In this document: positions 16,658 through 24,421 of the stretch, one piece after another | Numbering within the stretch: the first letter of the stretch is position 1 | How the letters are laid out: every line of letters starts with the position of its first letter | Assembly: GCA_014647935.1 (NCBI GenBank) | Contig: BMQD01000014.1 | Coordinates: 178,157 to 242,156, forward strand | DNA from: Planomonospora parontospora | GTDB lineage: Bacteria > Actinomycetota > Actinomycetes > Streptosporangiales > Streptosporangiaceae | Reading direction: 5' to 3' | Length of the DNA stretch: 64,000 nucleotides | Made by a program: the position numbers and the translations under genes | The notes under the pieces: generated by a model | What the model was told of the DNA's origin: nothing | Database searches by the model: none | Seen by the model: the letters and a program-made list of their open reading frames with translations, nothing else

Positions 16658-18733
16658 ATGAGCTCCACCTCCCCCCTGAGTGACGAGACCCCCGAAGAGC
16701 CGAGGTTCCAGCGGCTGGGACCGGTCAACTGGCTGCCCGAGGAGCGCAAGGTCGTCGAGCGCTTCGAGGAGCGGGTGCGGGACCTGGAGCGGCGCCTGGC
16801 CATCGCGGAGGCGCGCGCGGATTACGCCCAGTGGAAGCTGGAGTCGACCCGGGTCCAGCGGCCGTACCGGGTGGCCGAGGCGCTCACCGGGGCCAAGGGG
16901 CCGGGGGTGGTGCGGCTGCCGGGCAAGCTCCGCATGGCGCTCAAGCCGCGCAAGGGGCCGGAGGCTCCGCGCCCGGTGGCCGAGGTGGTCGCCGAGCTGG
17001 ACGAGCGCGGGCCGTCGGTGGACGTGCCGGTGGTGAAGTGGCCCGCCGGGCCGGTCGTCCGGCCGGACCTGAAGGTCGCGGTCATCCTCGACGACTTCTC
17101 CCGGATGGCGTTCAAATACGAGTGGGACCAGATCGAGTTCGGGCTGCGCGACTGGCCGGAGGTCTTCGCCGAGCGCCGGCCCGAGCTGCTCTTCGTGGAG
17201 TCGGCCTGGCACGGCAACCAGGGGCGCTGGCGCTACCAGATGACGGGGACGAACGCCCCCAAGCCGGAGCTGCGCGCGCTGATCGACTGGTGCCGCGAGG
17301 AAGGCATCCCGACGGTCTTCTGGAACAAGGAGGACCCGCCGAACTTCGACTTCTTCATCGACACGGCCAAGCTGTTCGACTACGTGTTCACCTGCGACGG
17401 CGACATGGTGCCGAAATATCGCGAAATCCTGGGACACGACCGGGTGGACGTGCTGCAGTTCGCGGCGCAGCCGCGGGTGCACAACCCGATCCAGGAGAAG
17501 CAGGGCCGCGTCCACGACGTCGTCTTCGCCGGCATGTACTTCCGGGACAAGCACCCCGAGCGCCGCGAGCAGATGGAGACCGTGCTCGACCCGATCCGCG
17601 AGCTGGGCCTGCACATCTTCGCCCGGAACGGGACCGTGGACGAGAAGTACGCCTGGCCGGAGAAGTACGTCCCGCACATCGTGGGCGAGCTGCCGTACGA
17701 CCGGATGCTGGCCGCGTACAAGATGTACAAGGTCTTCCTCAACGTGAACTCGGTGCTCGACTCGCCGACCATGTGCGCCCGCCGGGTCTTCGAGCTGTCC
17801 GCCTGCTCCACCCCCGTGGTGACCGGCTGGTCCCGGGCGATCGAGGAGACGTTCGGCTCCCTGGTGCCGATCGCCCACGACCGGCTGGAGTCCTACAACA
17901 CGGTCCTGCACCTGCTCAACAGCCCGGAGCTGCGCGCCCGCCAGGGCCACCTGGCCATGCGCGAGGTCTTCGACAAGCACCTGTTCTCGCACCGCGTGGA
18001 CCAGATCCTGGGCTTCCTCGGCCGGCCCGTCGAGCCCCGGACCCGCTCGGTCTCCGTGGTGCTGCCGACCAACCGCGCCGCCCAGATCGAGCACGCCATC
18101 TCCTCGGTGGCCAAGCAGGTCCACCGCCCGCTCCAGCTGGTGATGGTCCTGCACGGCCTGGACATCGACCCGGTGGTCGTCGCCGACAAGGCCAGGATGG
18201 CCGGGATCACCGACGTCGTGGTGCTGGCCGCCGACCCGTCGATGTCGCTGGGCGCCTGCATGAACACGGGCATCGCCGCGGCCGAGGGCGAGCTGGTCGC
18301 CAAGATGGACGACGACAACCTGTACGGCGAGCACTACCTGTCGGACCTGGTCCGCGCCTTCGACTACTCCGACGCCGAACTGGTCGGCAAGGGCGCGCAC
18401 TACGCCTACTTCGAGTCCACCAACACCACGATGCTCCGCATGCCGGGCCTGGAGCACCGCTACGCCTGGCTGGTGCAGGGCGGCACCTTCCTCGGCAAGA
18501 CCGACATGTTCCGCCACTACGCCTTCGAGGACGTCACCCGCGGCGAGGACACCCGGCTGGTCAAGCGGCTGCGCGAGGACCGGGTCAAGATCTACTCCGC
18601 CGACCGGTTCAACTTCGTCTACTGGCGCAGCGGCGACCCGGCCATGCACACCTGGCAGCCCGACGACCACAAGCTCACCCGCGGCGCCCAGTTCTCCTTC
18701 GTCGGCCGCCCCGACGACCACGTCATGATCTGA
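16658..18733 (+). CDS. Two-domain glycosyltransferase (CgeB-like GT plus GT2-like)
   Basis: The 691-aa product has an N-terminal coiled coil (~25-65, RKVVERFEERVRDLERRLAI), a CgeB/GT4-like domain (~130-445: TVFWNKEDPPNFDFFIDTAK, VFTCDGDMVPKY, FELSACSTPVVTGW) and a GT2-like domain (~460-640: VSVVLPTNRAAQIEHAISSV, KMDDDNLYGEHYLSDLV with the DxD-type acidic triplet at ~551-553, then RGEDTRL as catalytic-base region). Proteins of this layout are found in actinobacterial surface glycan clusters and may add two different sugars. It is downstream of wecB with a small hairpin between. Confidence 0.82.
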   Translation: MSSTSPLSDETPEEPRFQRLGPVNWLPEERKVVERFEERVRDLERRLAIAEARADYAQWKLESTRVQRPYRVAEALTGAKGPGVVRLPGKLRMALKPRKGPEAPRPVAEVVAELDERGPSVDVPVVKWPAGPVVRPDLKVAVILDDFSRMAFKYEWDQIEFGLRDWPEVFAERRPELLFVESAWHGNQGRWRYQMTGTNAPKPELRALIDWCREEGIPTVFWNKEDPPNFDFFIDTAKLFDYVFTCDGDMVPKYREILGHDRVDVLQFAAQPRVHNPIQEKQGRVHDVVFAGMYFRDKHPERREQMETVLDPIRELGLHIFARNGTVDEKYAWPEKYVPHIVGELPYDRMLAAYKMYKVFLNVNSVLDSPTMCARRVFELSACSTPVVTGWSRAIEETFGSLVPIAHDRLESYNTVLHLLNSPELRARQGHLAMREVFDKHLFSHRVDQILGFLGRPVEPRTRSVSVVLPTNRAAQIEHAISSVAKQVHRPLQLVMVLHGLDIDPVVVADKARMAGITDVVVLAADPSMSLGACMNTGIAAAEGELVAKMDDDNLYGEHYLSDLVRAFDYSDAELVGKGAHYAYFESTNTTMLRMPGLEHRYAWLVQGGTFLGKTDMFRHYAFEDVTRGEDTRLVKRLREDRVKIYSADRFNFVYWRSGDPAMHTWQPDDHKLTRGAQFSFVGRPDDHVMI

Positions 18734-18765
18734 CCTCTCCTCTCGGCCGGGTTCCGTGCTCGTGC

Positions 18766-18850
18766 GGGTCCCGTTCACGCGGTGGCCGGGCTCGGTACGC
18801 ACTGCGGCGGGTCCCGTCCCTGCGGTGGCCGGTGTCGGTGCGCACTGCGG
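18766..18850. repeat. Imperfect two-copy tandem repeat, period 43 bp
   Basis: Copy 1 at 18766-18807 and copy 2 at 18809-18850 share the frame GGGTCCCGT...GCGGTGGCCGG...TCGGT.CGCACTGCGG with few differences. No protein constraint is evident. Confidence 0.7.
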
Positions 18851-18851
18851 T

Positions 18852-18960
18852 GGGCCGGTGGTCCTGCCGGCCGTCGCAGCTGATGCCTGGTGGGGTCAGG
18901 CCTCCGGCCTGGCGGGCGCGCGGGGTTCGGGCCTTTATACACCGGCAGGACCACCGGCCC
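18852..18960. repeat. 19-bp perfect inverted repeat with 71-nt spacer
   Basis: GGGCCGGTGGTCCTGCCGG at 18852-18870 is the exact reverse complement of 18942-18960. Pairing continues imperfectly outward. Could form a large hairpin ahead of the DUF559 gene or be the remnant of a small mobile element. Confidence 0.65.
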
Positions 18961-19181
18961 GCCTCCGCGCACCGCTGCTCCGCCGTACTCATGCGGGCCG
19001 TAGCGTCTCGCTCTCCGGCCGCCCATCGTCCCCGCCGCCGCTGAAGCGACCCGTGCGGGGGCGTTCAGGGCGGATCGCCGTCGCCTGCGGCCATCCTGTC
19101 GGAAAGGAGCTCAGGGCCCGGCGCCGTAGGGGGCCCCGGATTCCGGGCACCCACCGTCCCTCGGGGTGCGAGACTCCCGGG

Positions 19182-20126
19182 GTGCCGCGCCGTCCTCGCA
19201 TTCCCGAAGGGCTCCGCACCGGTCCGTTCCAGGGAACACAGGCCGTACGCGCCGGGCTGCTCACCCCCAGCGAGCTGCGCAACCCTTGCTGGGTCCGGAT
19301 ATATCGCGACGTCTACGTCCATGAGGGTGTGGAGATCACGCTTGACGTCCGCATAGCCGCCGCCGCGCTGCTCCTGCCCCGAGGCGGTGCGATCGGCGGC
19401 CACGCGGGCGCGTGGTTGCACGGCGCCGACCTGCTGCCGTACGCCCGCCCGGCCGGCATGTCGGCACCGTACTCCGACCCCGCCGGCACCGTCATCGAGG
19501 CGGTCGTCCCACCGGATGCGGCCCTCCACTCCCGGGCCGGAGTGACCGTACGGCGGGCCGTCCTGGCTCCGGGCGAGGTCACCGCGGTCCGGGGCGTCCC
19601 CGTCCTCACCCCGCTGCGGCTCGCCTTCGACCTGGCCCGGACCGCACCCGACATCACCGAGGCGGTCGTGGCCGTCGACGCGCTGGCCCGTACTCCCCGG
19701 CGCCGCCACTTCGCCCCCGCCGCCCTCCTCGAGACAGCCGCCCGCCACCCCGGGCAGCGCGGCGTACGGCGACTGCCCGAAGTCGTCGAGCTGAGCGACC
19801 CGCTGGCCGAATCCCCCATGGAGACCCGCCTGCGGCTGCTGCTCGTCCGCGCGGGCCTGCCCCGGCCCGTCTCCCAGTTCGAGATCTGCGAGGAGACCGG
19901 CCTGCGTCTGGCCCGCGTCGATCTGGCCTACCCCGACGCGAAACTCGCCATCGAGTACGACGGCGACAACCACAACGGGCGGTGGATGAAGGACGTCCTG
20001 CGCCAGAACCAGATCTTCAGCGAGGGCTGGCGGCTGCGCCGCTACACCAAGCAGGCGATGTACGGCGCACCCGAACTGATCGTCCAGGAGGTCGCCCGTC
20101 TTCTGGCGGATCCCCGTTCCCCCTGA
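19182..20126 (+). CDS. DUF559-type protein (Vsr/PD-(D/E)xK nuclease-like C-terminus)
   Basis: From the GTG at 19182 the product is 314 aa. The first ~200 residues resemble the AbiEi-like/transcription-regulator half often found in front of DUF559 (RIYRDVYVHEGV, GHAGAWLHG, VTVRRAVLAPGEV, PLRLAFDLART). The last ~100 carry the nuclease-like core: ESPMETRLRLLLVRAGLPRP, LARVDLAYPDAKLAIEYDGD (acidic residues of the ExD motif), then RWRL-like WRLRRYTKQAMYG. Such genes are abundant in actinobacterial genomes; function unproven. The start is uncertain, since the frame stays open upstream into repeat DNA. Confidence 0.75.
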   Translation: MPRRPRIPEGLRTGPFQGTQAVRAGLLTPSELRNPCWVRIYRDVYVHEGVEITLDVRIAAAALLLPRGGAIGGHAGAWLHGADLLPYARPAGMSAPYSDPAGTVIEAVVPPDAALHSRAGVTVRRAVLAPGEVTAVRGVPVLTPLRLAFDLARTAPDITEAVVAVDALARTPRRRHFAPAALLETAARHPGQRGVRRLPEVVELSDPLAESPMETRLRLLLVRAGLPRPVSQFEICEETGLRLARVDLAYPDAKLAIEYDGDNHNGRWMKDVLRQNQIFSEGWRLRRYTKQAMYGAPELIVQEVARLLADPRSP

Positions 20127-20321
20127 CCCCGGCATCCCGTCGTCCGCTCCGGTCCTCCTCCTGGCACGGCCGCTCCGGCGAAGCCGGCCGGTTCCCCGAA
20201 TCCCGCGCGGAGGTCACTCGGTGGTGACGGGCCGACCCAGTGGTGACGGGTCGGCAGAGCGTGTCCGACGGAGTTCCGACGGCGGACCGCCGAGACCCCG
20301 TCGCGGGAATCGGCCCGGCAC

Positions 20322-21128
20322 TCAGACGGCCTTGAGGAAGCCGCCGTCGACGGCGAACTCCGTGCCGGTGGTGCTGCCCGACCTCGGGGAGGCCAGCAGG
20401 GCGACCACGTCGGCGATCTCCTGCGGGTCCACCAGGCGCCCGGTGGTCAGGCCCATCATCTGCGGCGCCACGGTCGTGATCACACTCTCCCGGTCGGTGC
20501 CCGCCTGGCCGGCGATGATGTCGGCGGCGCCGCCCTCCTCGGTCCACCACGCGGTGAGGACGGGCCCCGGCGAGACCGTGTTCACCCGGATGCCCTGCGG
20601 GCCGTACTCCTCCGAGAGCGCCTTGGTGAGGTTGTTCAGGCCGGCCTTGGCGGCGCTGTAGTCGACGTTCATCGCGGCGGGCTGCCGGGCGACGCCGGAG
20701 GAGACGTTGACGATCGCCCCGCCGCCGCGCCCGAGCATCACCGGGACGGCCGCCCGGATCGCGCGGACGGCGGAGAAGAGGTTGAACTCGAACATCTCCC
20801 GCCAGTCGGCGTCGGTGGGGGTCAGGAACCCGAAGCGCGGCAGCTTCGCGCCGGGCGGCGGGCCTCCGGCGTTGTTCACCAGGACGTCCAGCCCGCCGAA
20901 CTCCTCCACCGCGCGCGCCACGACCTGACCGGGGGCCTCGGGGTCCGTCAGGTCGACCGGGACGTGCACCAGGTCCGTTCCGGCCAGTGCGTCCAACTCG
21001 GCGCTGCTCTTGCGGGAGGCCGCCACCACGCGCGCGCCCTCCTCCAGGAAGGTGCGCACGACGGCCAGCCCGATGCCCTTGGACGCCCCGGTGACGACGG
21101 CGACACGGCCGGAAAGTTGCAGATCCAT
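20322..21128 (-). CDS. Short-chain dehydrogenase/reductase (SDR)
   Basis: The 268-aa classical SDR carries the NAD(P)-binding TGASKGIGLAV, the NNAG motif (VLVNNAGGPPPG), and the catalytic Ser plus YxxxK in VNVSSGVARQPAAMNVDYSAAK. The length is typical for the oxidoreductases annotated as 3-oxoacyl-ACP reductase-like; the substrate is unknown. ATG 21128 is preferred to 21176 because GGAGGAG lies just upstream. It is divergent from the TIGR02452 gene. Confidence 0.88.
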   Translation of the reverse strand: MDLQLSGRVAVVTGASKGIGLAVVRTFLEEGARVVAASRKSSAELDALAGTDLVHVPVDLTDPEAPGQVVARAVEEFGGLDVLVNNAGGPPPGAKLPRFGFLTPTDADWREMFEFNLFSAVRAIRAAVPVMLGRGGGAIVNVSSGVARQPAAMNVDYSAAKAGLNNLTKALSEEYGPQGIRVNTVSPGPVLTAWWTEEGGAADIIAGQAGTDRESVITTVAPQMMGLTTGRLVDPQEIADVVALLASPRSGSTTGTEFAVDGGFLKAV

Positions 21129-21348
21129 GAGGTTCTCCTCCGCTCGACTCCTGGCCCCGGCGGGGGCCACGGCCATGAAGGTAGTCCGATCACCGGACCG
21201 GCCACCGGCGGCGATCGGACGTGCAACTCCAGCGGAATCCGGACATCACAGCAGGTCAGCCGCGATCCAGTTTTTATCTGATTGAGAATGTCTCTCTATG
21301 AGATTAACCTCCCGGCGAGAAAGCGACGACGACGCCGGAGAGACGATG

Positions 21349-22257
21349 ATGAGAAGAGACGAGCGCCGGGCTCTGGCCGCGGAGACCGTGGAGATCCTGG
21401 AACGCGGCTGGTACGCCGACGGCTCCGGGCGGCGGGTCTCCGTCGCCGGTGAGCTCGACGCCGCCGTCGCCGGCACGCGCCTGTGGACGCCCGACGAGCT
21501 GACCGGGTTGCTGACGGTCCATGGGGAGCGGTCCGGCGGCCGGACTCCGGGGGCGGCGAACCCCGTCCCCTCCGGTCGGGTGGAGGTCGTCAACGAGACG
21601 TCCCTGTCCGCCGCCCGCCGGTTGACGGACACGGGCGACCCCGTGGGCGACCCGGTGGGCGACCCCGTGGGTGACCCGGTGGGCTGCCTCAACTTCGCCT
21701 CGGCGAAGAACCCCGGAGGCGGGTTCCTGAACGGTTCCGAGGCGCAGGAGGAGAGCCTGGCCCGCTCCTCCGGGCTGTACCGCTGCCTGGTCGGGGTGCG
21801 GGACTTCTACGACTTCCACCGGGGTCAGGGCGACCCGCTCTACAGCCACCGCGCGGTCTTCTCCCCTGCCGTCCCGGTGTTCCGGGACGATCGGGGCGGG
21901 CTGCTCGCGCAGCCGTACCCCGTCTCCTTCGTGACCGCCGCCGCGCCGAATGCGGGCGCCATGCGCGGGGACGGCCCGCGGCTGGAGCGCCTTCCCGAGG
22001 TCCTGTCCGAGCGGGCGGCGCGGGTCCTCGCACTCTTCGCCGCGTCGGGGGTGCGCAGGGTCGTGCTGGGCGCCTGGGGCTGCGGCGTGTTCCGCAACCC
22101 GCCCGAGTCGGTGGCGTCCGTCTTCGCCGGGCACCTCGGCCCCGGGGGCGCCTTCCACGGGACGTTCGACCGCGTGGTCTTCGCCGTGCTCGACCGCGCT
22201 CCCGGCACGCCCACCCATGACGCCTTCGCCCGGGCGTTCCGGTCCCGGGCCGGATAG
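21349..22257 (+). CDS. TIGR02452 family protein (PARG/macro-domain-like)
   Basis: The 302-aa product matches the TIGR02452/DUF2263 family, which shares the macro-domain fold and the poly(ADP-ribose) glycohydrolase signature: FASAKNPGGGFLNGSEAQEE has the GGG loop followed by QEE. Other landmarks are LYSHRAVFSPAVPVFRDD, VSFVTAAAPNAGA and VVLGAWGCGVFRNPP. It probably removes or binds ADP-ribose; activity is inferred. ATG 21349 (or 21346) follows GGAGAG; an earlier ATG at 21298 has no ribosome-binding site. A four-copy in-frame 12-bp repeat lies just before the catalytic loop. Confidence 0.85.
   Translation: MRRDERRALAAETVEILERGWYADGSGRRVSVAGELDAAVAGTRLWTPDELTGLLTVHGERSGGRTPGAANPVPSGRVEVVNETSLSAARRLTDTGDPVGDPVGDPVGDPVGCLNFASAKNPGGGFLNGSEAQEESLARSSGLYRCLVGVRDFYDFHRGQGDPLYSHRAVFSPAVPVFRDDRGGLLAQPYPVSFVTAAAPNAGAMRGDGPRLERLPEVLSERAARVLALFAASGVRRVVLGAWGCGVFRNPPESVASVFAGHLGPGGAFHGTFDRVVFAVLDRAPGTPTHDAFARAFRSRAG
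21634..21681 (+). repeat. In-frame 12-bp repeat x4 (Gly-Asp-Pro-Val)
   Basis: Four tandem copies of GGYGACCCSGTG encode (GDPV)4 within the TIGR02452 gene, immediately before the conserved GCLNFASAKNPGGG. Copies differ only at synonymous third positions, so the peptide repeat is exact. Copy number could vary between strains without breaking the frame. Confidence 0.9.
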
Positions 22258-22278
22258 CCCTCGTCCCGCCGAGGAGGG

Positions 22279-22314
22279 ACCCGGCCGGGCCGCCGCGCGG
22301 GGGCCCGGCCGGGT
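22279..22314. terminator. Bidirectional terminator-like hairpin
   Basis: ACCCGGCCGGGCC at 22279-22291 pairs perfectly with 22302-22314 (13 bp, 10-nt loop). It lies between the convergent stops of the TIGR02452 gene and the flotillin gene. Confidence 0.7.
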
Positions 22315-22324
22315 GGTGTCGGGG

Positions 22325-23830
22325 TCAGGGGACGGGGTCGGGATCCTTCGGGGGGACGGGGGTGCCGTTCGCGGCGGGGACGACCCCGTTGGAGGCGGGA
22401 GCACCGCCGGCCAGCAGGGTGCGGGCGAGGCCGAGGCCGGTGCCGCCGAGGGTCAGCGCCTTGGCGAGCATCTCCTCGATGCCCTGGGCGCCGTTCAGCA
22501 CGACCATGTGGTCGACGTTGCCGAAGGCCTTCGCGCCGGACTCGACGATCTTCGGCCAGTTCTCGGCGAGCTGCTGGGCGATGACCGCCTCCTGGTTCTC
22601 GGCGAGGGCCTCGGACCGGGCGCGGATCGCCTCGGCCTCGGCCAGGCCCTTGGCCCTGGCCGCCTCGGCCTCCGCGAGACCCTGCGCCTTCGCCGCCTCC
22701 GCGGCGGCCAGACCGCGGGCCTTGGCGGCCTCCGCCTCACCGAGACCGGTGGCCTTGGTCGCCGCGGCGGCGGCCTCACCGCGCAGCCGTACGGACTCCG
22801 CCTCGGCCGCGGCGGCCTGCTTGACCTGCGAGGCCTGCGCCGTGGCGCGGAGCTCGGTCTCGCGGGCCTCGGCCTCGGCCTGGGCGATGCGGGCGTCGCG
22901 CTCGGCCTGGGAGAGCTTCACCGTCTCGTAGGCCTTCGCGTCGGCGGGCTTGCGGACCTGCGCCTGGAGCCGCTGCTCGGCCAGGGCCGCCTCCAGCTCG
23001 GCGGCCCTGGTCTCCTGGACCACGACCTCCTGGCGGGCCGAGGCCTCCGAGAGGGGACCGGCCTGGCGGGAGCGGGCCTGGGCCTCGTCGATCTCCGCCT
23101 GGTAGGAGGCCTGCTTGATCTGCGCGTCGCGCCAGGCGGCGGCCTTGTTCGCGGCGGCGATCTGCTCGGCCTCGGTGGCCTCCTGGTCGCGCTGGGCCTC
23201 GGCGATGCGCGCGGAGGCGGCGATCTTGGCGGCGTGCGGCTTGCCGAGGTTGGTGATGTAGCCGGTCTCGTCGTCGATCTCCTGGATCTGCAGGGAGTCG
23301 ACGATCAGGCCCAGCTTGATCATCTCGTCGGCGGCCGAGGCGCGGGTCTCACCGGTCAGCCGCTCGCGGTTGAGGATGAGGTCCTCTACGGTCAGGTTGC
23401 CGATGATCGAGCGCAGGTGACCGGTGAACAGCTCGTGGATCGCGCCGTTCATGGAGTCCTGCTGGTCGAGGAAGCGGCGGGCGGCGTTGGCGATGGAGTG
23501 CAGGTCGTCGCCGACCTTGTAGATCACCACGCCCCGCACCACGACCGGGATGCCCTGCTGGGTGACGCAGGAGACCTGGAGGTTGGCGGCGCGGCTGTCC
23601 AGGCGGAGCCGCCGCGCCGTCTGGAAGCCGGGGAACACCGCGGTGCCCTTGCCCGTGACGATCTTGAATCCGAGGCTGTCGGCGAGTTCGGAGTTCCCGC
23701 GCGCCCCGAGGCCGGAGATGATCAGCGCCTCGTTGGGCTCGGCCACCCGCCAGACGGCCTTGAACAGCAGGATGAGGATGAGGAGGGCGGCGAGGGCCGC
23801 GCCTCCGATGATGAGGTATTGCGTCGGCAT
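22325..23830 (-). CDS. Flotillin-family (SPFH) membrane protein
   Basis: The 501-aa protein has one N-terminal membrane helix (~5-27), an SPFH/band-7 domain (~30-190: AEPNEALIISGLG, GIPVVVRGVVIYKVGDD, SIIGNLTVEDLILNRE) and a long Ala/Glu-rich coiled coil (~195-425) with repeated AEAEAAKAxGLA-type heptads, then a short C-terminal domain (NVDHMVVLNGAQGIEEML). Flotillins scaffold membrane microdomains. ATG 23830 follows GGAGG. The NfeD-like gene directly upstream on the same strand is the usual partner. Confidence 0.92.
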   Translation of the reverse strand: MPTQYLIIGGAALAALLILILLFKAVWRVAEPNEALIISGLGARGNSELADSLGFKIVTGKGTAVFPGFQTARRLRLDSRAANLQVSCVTQQGIPVVVRGVVIYKVGDDLHSIANAARRFLDQQDSMNGAIHELFTGHLRSIIGNLTVEDLILNRERLTGETRASAADEMIKLGLIVDSLQIQEIDDETGYITNLGKPHAAKIAASARIAEAQRDQEATEAEQIAAANKAAAWRDAQIKQASYQAEIDEAQARSRQAGPLSEASARQEVVVQETRAAELEAALAEQRLQAQVRKPADAKAYETVKLSQAERDARIAQAEAEARETELRATAQASQVKQAAAAEAESVRLRGEAAAAATKATGLGEAEAAKARGLAAAEAAKAQGLAEAEAARAKGLAEAEAIRARSEALAENQEAVIAQQLAENWPKIVESGAKAFGNVDHMVVLNGAQGIEEMLAKALTLGGTGLGLARTLLAGGAPASNGVVPAANGTPVPPKDPDPVP

Positions 23831-23883
23831 CCGGACCTCCGCGGTGGGGGAGTTGGGAGGGAGGGGGGAACGAAAGGAGAGGG

Positions 23884-24084
23884 TCAGACGAGCGCGCGGG
23901 CGACGTAGACCGTGCGCGGTGGGAAGTATTCGACGACGACGACGATCGAACCGACGGAGATCTCCTCGTCGGGCACGGTGGGGTGCGCGTAGAACGCCTC
24001 GACGCCCCCGCGCACCGCCACCAGGACCTCCCCGACCAGGCCGGGGCCGATCCTGCCGGTGACCCTGCCCTGCTTGCCGATCAC
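23884..24084 (-). CDS. Small NfeD-like OB-fold protein
   Basis: The 66-aa product reads GRVTGRIGPGLVGEVLVAVRG...GSIVVVVEYFPPRTVYVAR, matching the C-terminal OB-like domain of NfeD/YuaF proteins without their membrane helices. It is 53 bp upstream of the flotillin gene on the same strand, the arrangement seen for NfeD-flotillin operons. It probably binds flotillin in the cytoplasm. Lacking helices, it is the short, soluble form. Confidence 0.75.
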   Translation of the reverse strand: MIGKQGRVTGRIGPGLVGEVLVAVRGGVEAFYAHPTVPDEEISVGSIVVVVEYFPPRTVYVARALV

Positions 24085-24421
24085 ACGCGGCTCCCCGTCA
24101 CGTCATGGAACAGTCATGGAACGAAAACCCCGGATCCGGACGCTACTCCGGCACGGCCGTCTCCACCACTCGCCGCGGGACGACAGGGGCGTTCTCGGCC
24201 GTGTCGGAGGAGTGCCGCCGATCCGTGTTCTCCATCCCCGTCCTGGCAACGAGCGGGGCTCCCGCGGCGTTCCGGATCCCGCGAGTGCTCAAGACCCGCG
24301 GGTGCTCAAGGCCCGCAGGTGCTCAAGGCCCGCGGGTGCTCAAGGCCCGCGGGTGCTCAGGACCCGCGGGCTCCTCGCGCGTTCGGCGGGCGCTCAGGAA
24401 CCGGAGCCGCGGCTTGCCGGG
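24085..24421. other. 337-bp gene-free region with a minisatellite
   Basis: This lies between the NfeD-like start (promoter side) and the acyltransferase stop. The 100 bp after 24084 should contain the nfeD-flotillin promoter (GGAACAGTCATGGAACGAAA near 24106 is the least GC-rich part). The rest is occupied by 17-bp tandem repeats. No gene supported. Confidence 0.5.
24278..24372. repeat. 17-bp tandem repeat, five full copies plus a partial
   Basis: Units of CCCGCGGGTGCTCAAGG start at 24278, 24295, 24312, 24329 and 24346, with a decaying sixth at 24363. The period is not a multiple of three and there are no spacers, so it is a non-coding minisatellite, not CRISPR. Each unit contains the palindrome CCCGCGGG. 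Confidence 0.85.

Larger units (their letters stand above)
18734..19181. other. 448-bp gene-free region holding direct and inverted repeats
   Basis: An open frame runs through here from 18756, but its codons look unlike the conserved downstream protein and the DNA is dominated by repeats, so I read it as non-coding. It contains a two-copy 43-bp-period tandem repeat (18766-18850) and a 19-bp perfect inverted repeat (18852-18870 with 18942-18960), and a locally AT-rich TTTATACA near 18933. Confidence 0.5.

Noticed and set aside
16831-19044. A 737-aa plus-strand frame overlapping the two-domain glycosyltransferase
   Set aside because: Shadow frame with Ala/Gly/Arg/Pro composition; the glycosyltransferase frame holds all motifs.
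20127-20321. Regulatory element between DUF559 and SDR genes
   Set aside because: Two copies of GTGGTGACGGG near 20220-20250 were noted, but the region lies between convergent genes and shows no symmetric or hairpin structure of note.
24278-24372. CRISPR-like repeat array
   Set aside because: The 17-bp units abut each other with no spacers, and no cas genes are present. The same holds for 52205-52308.
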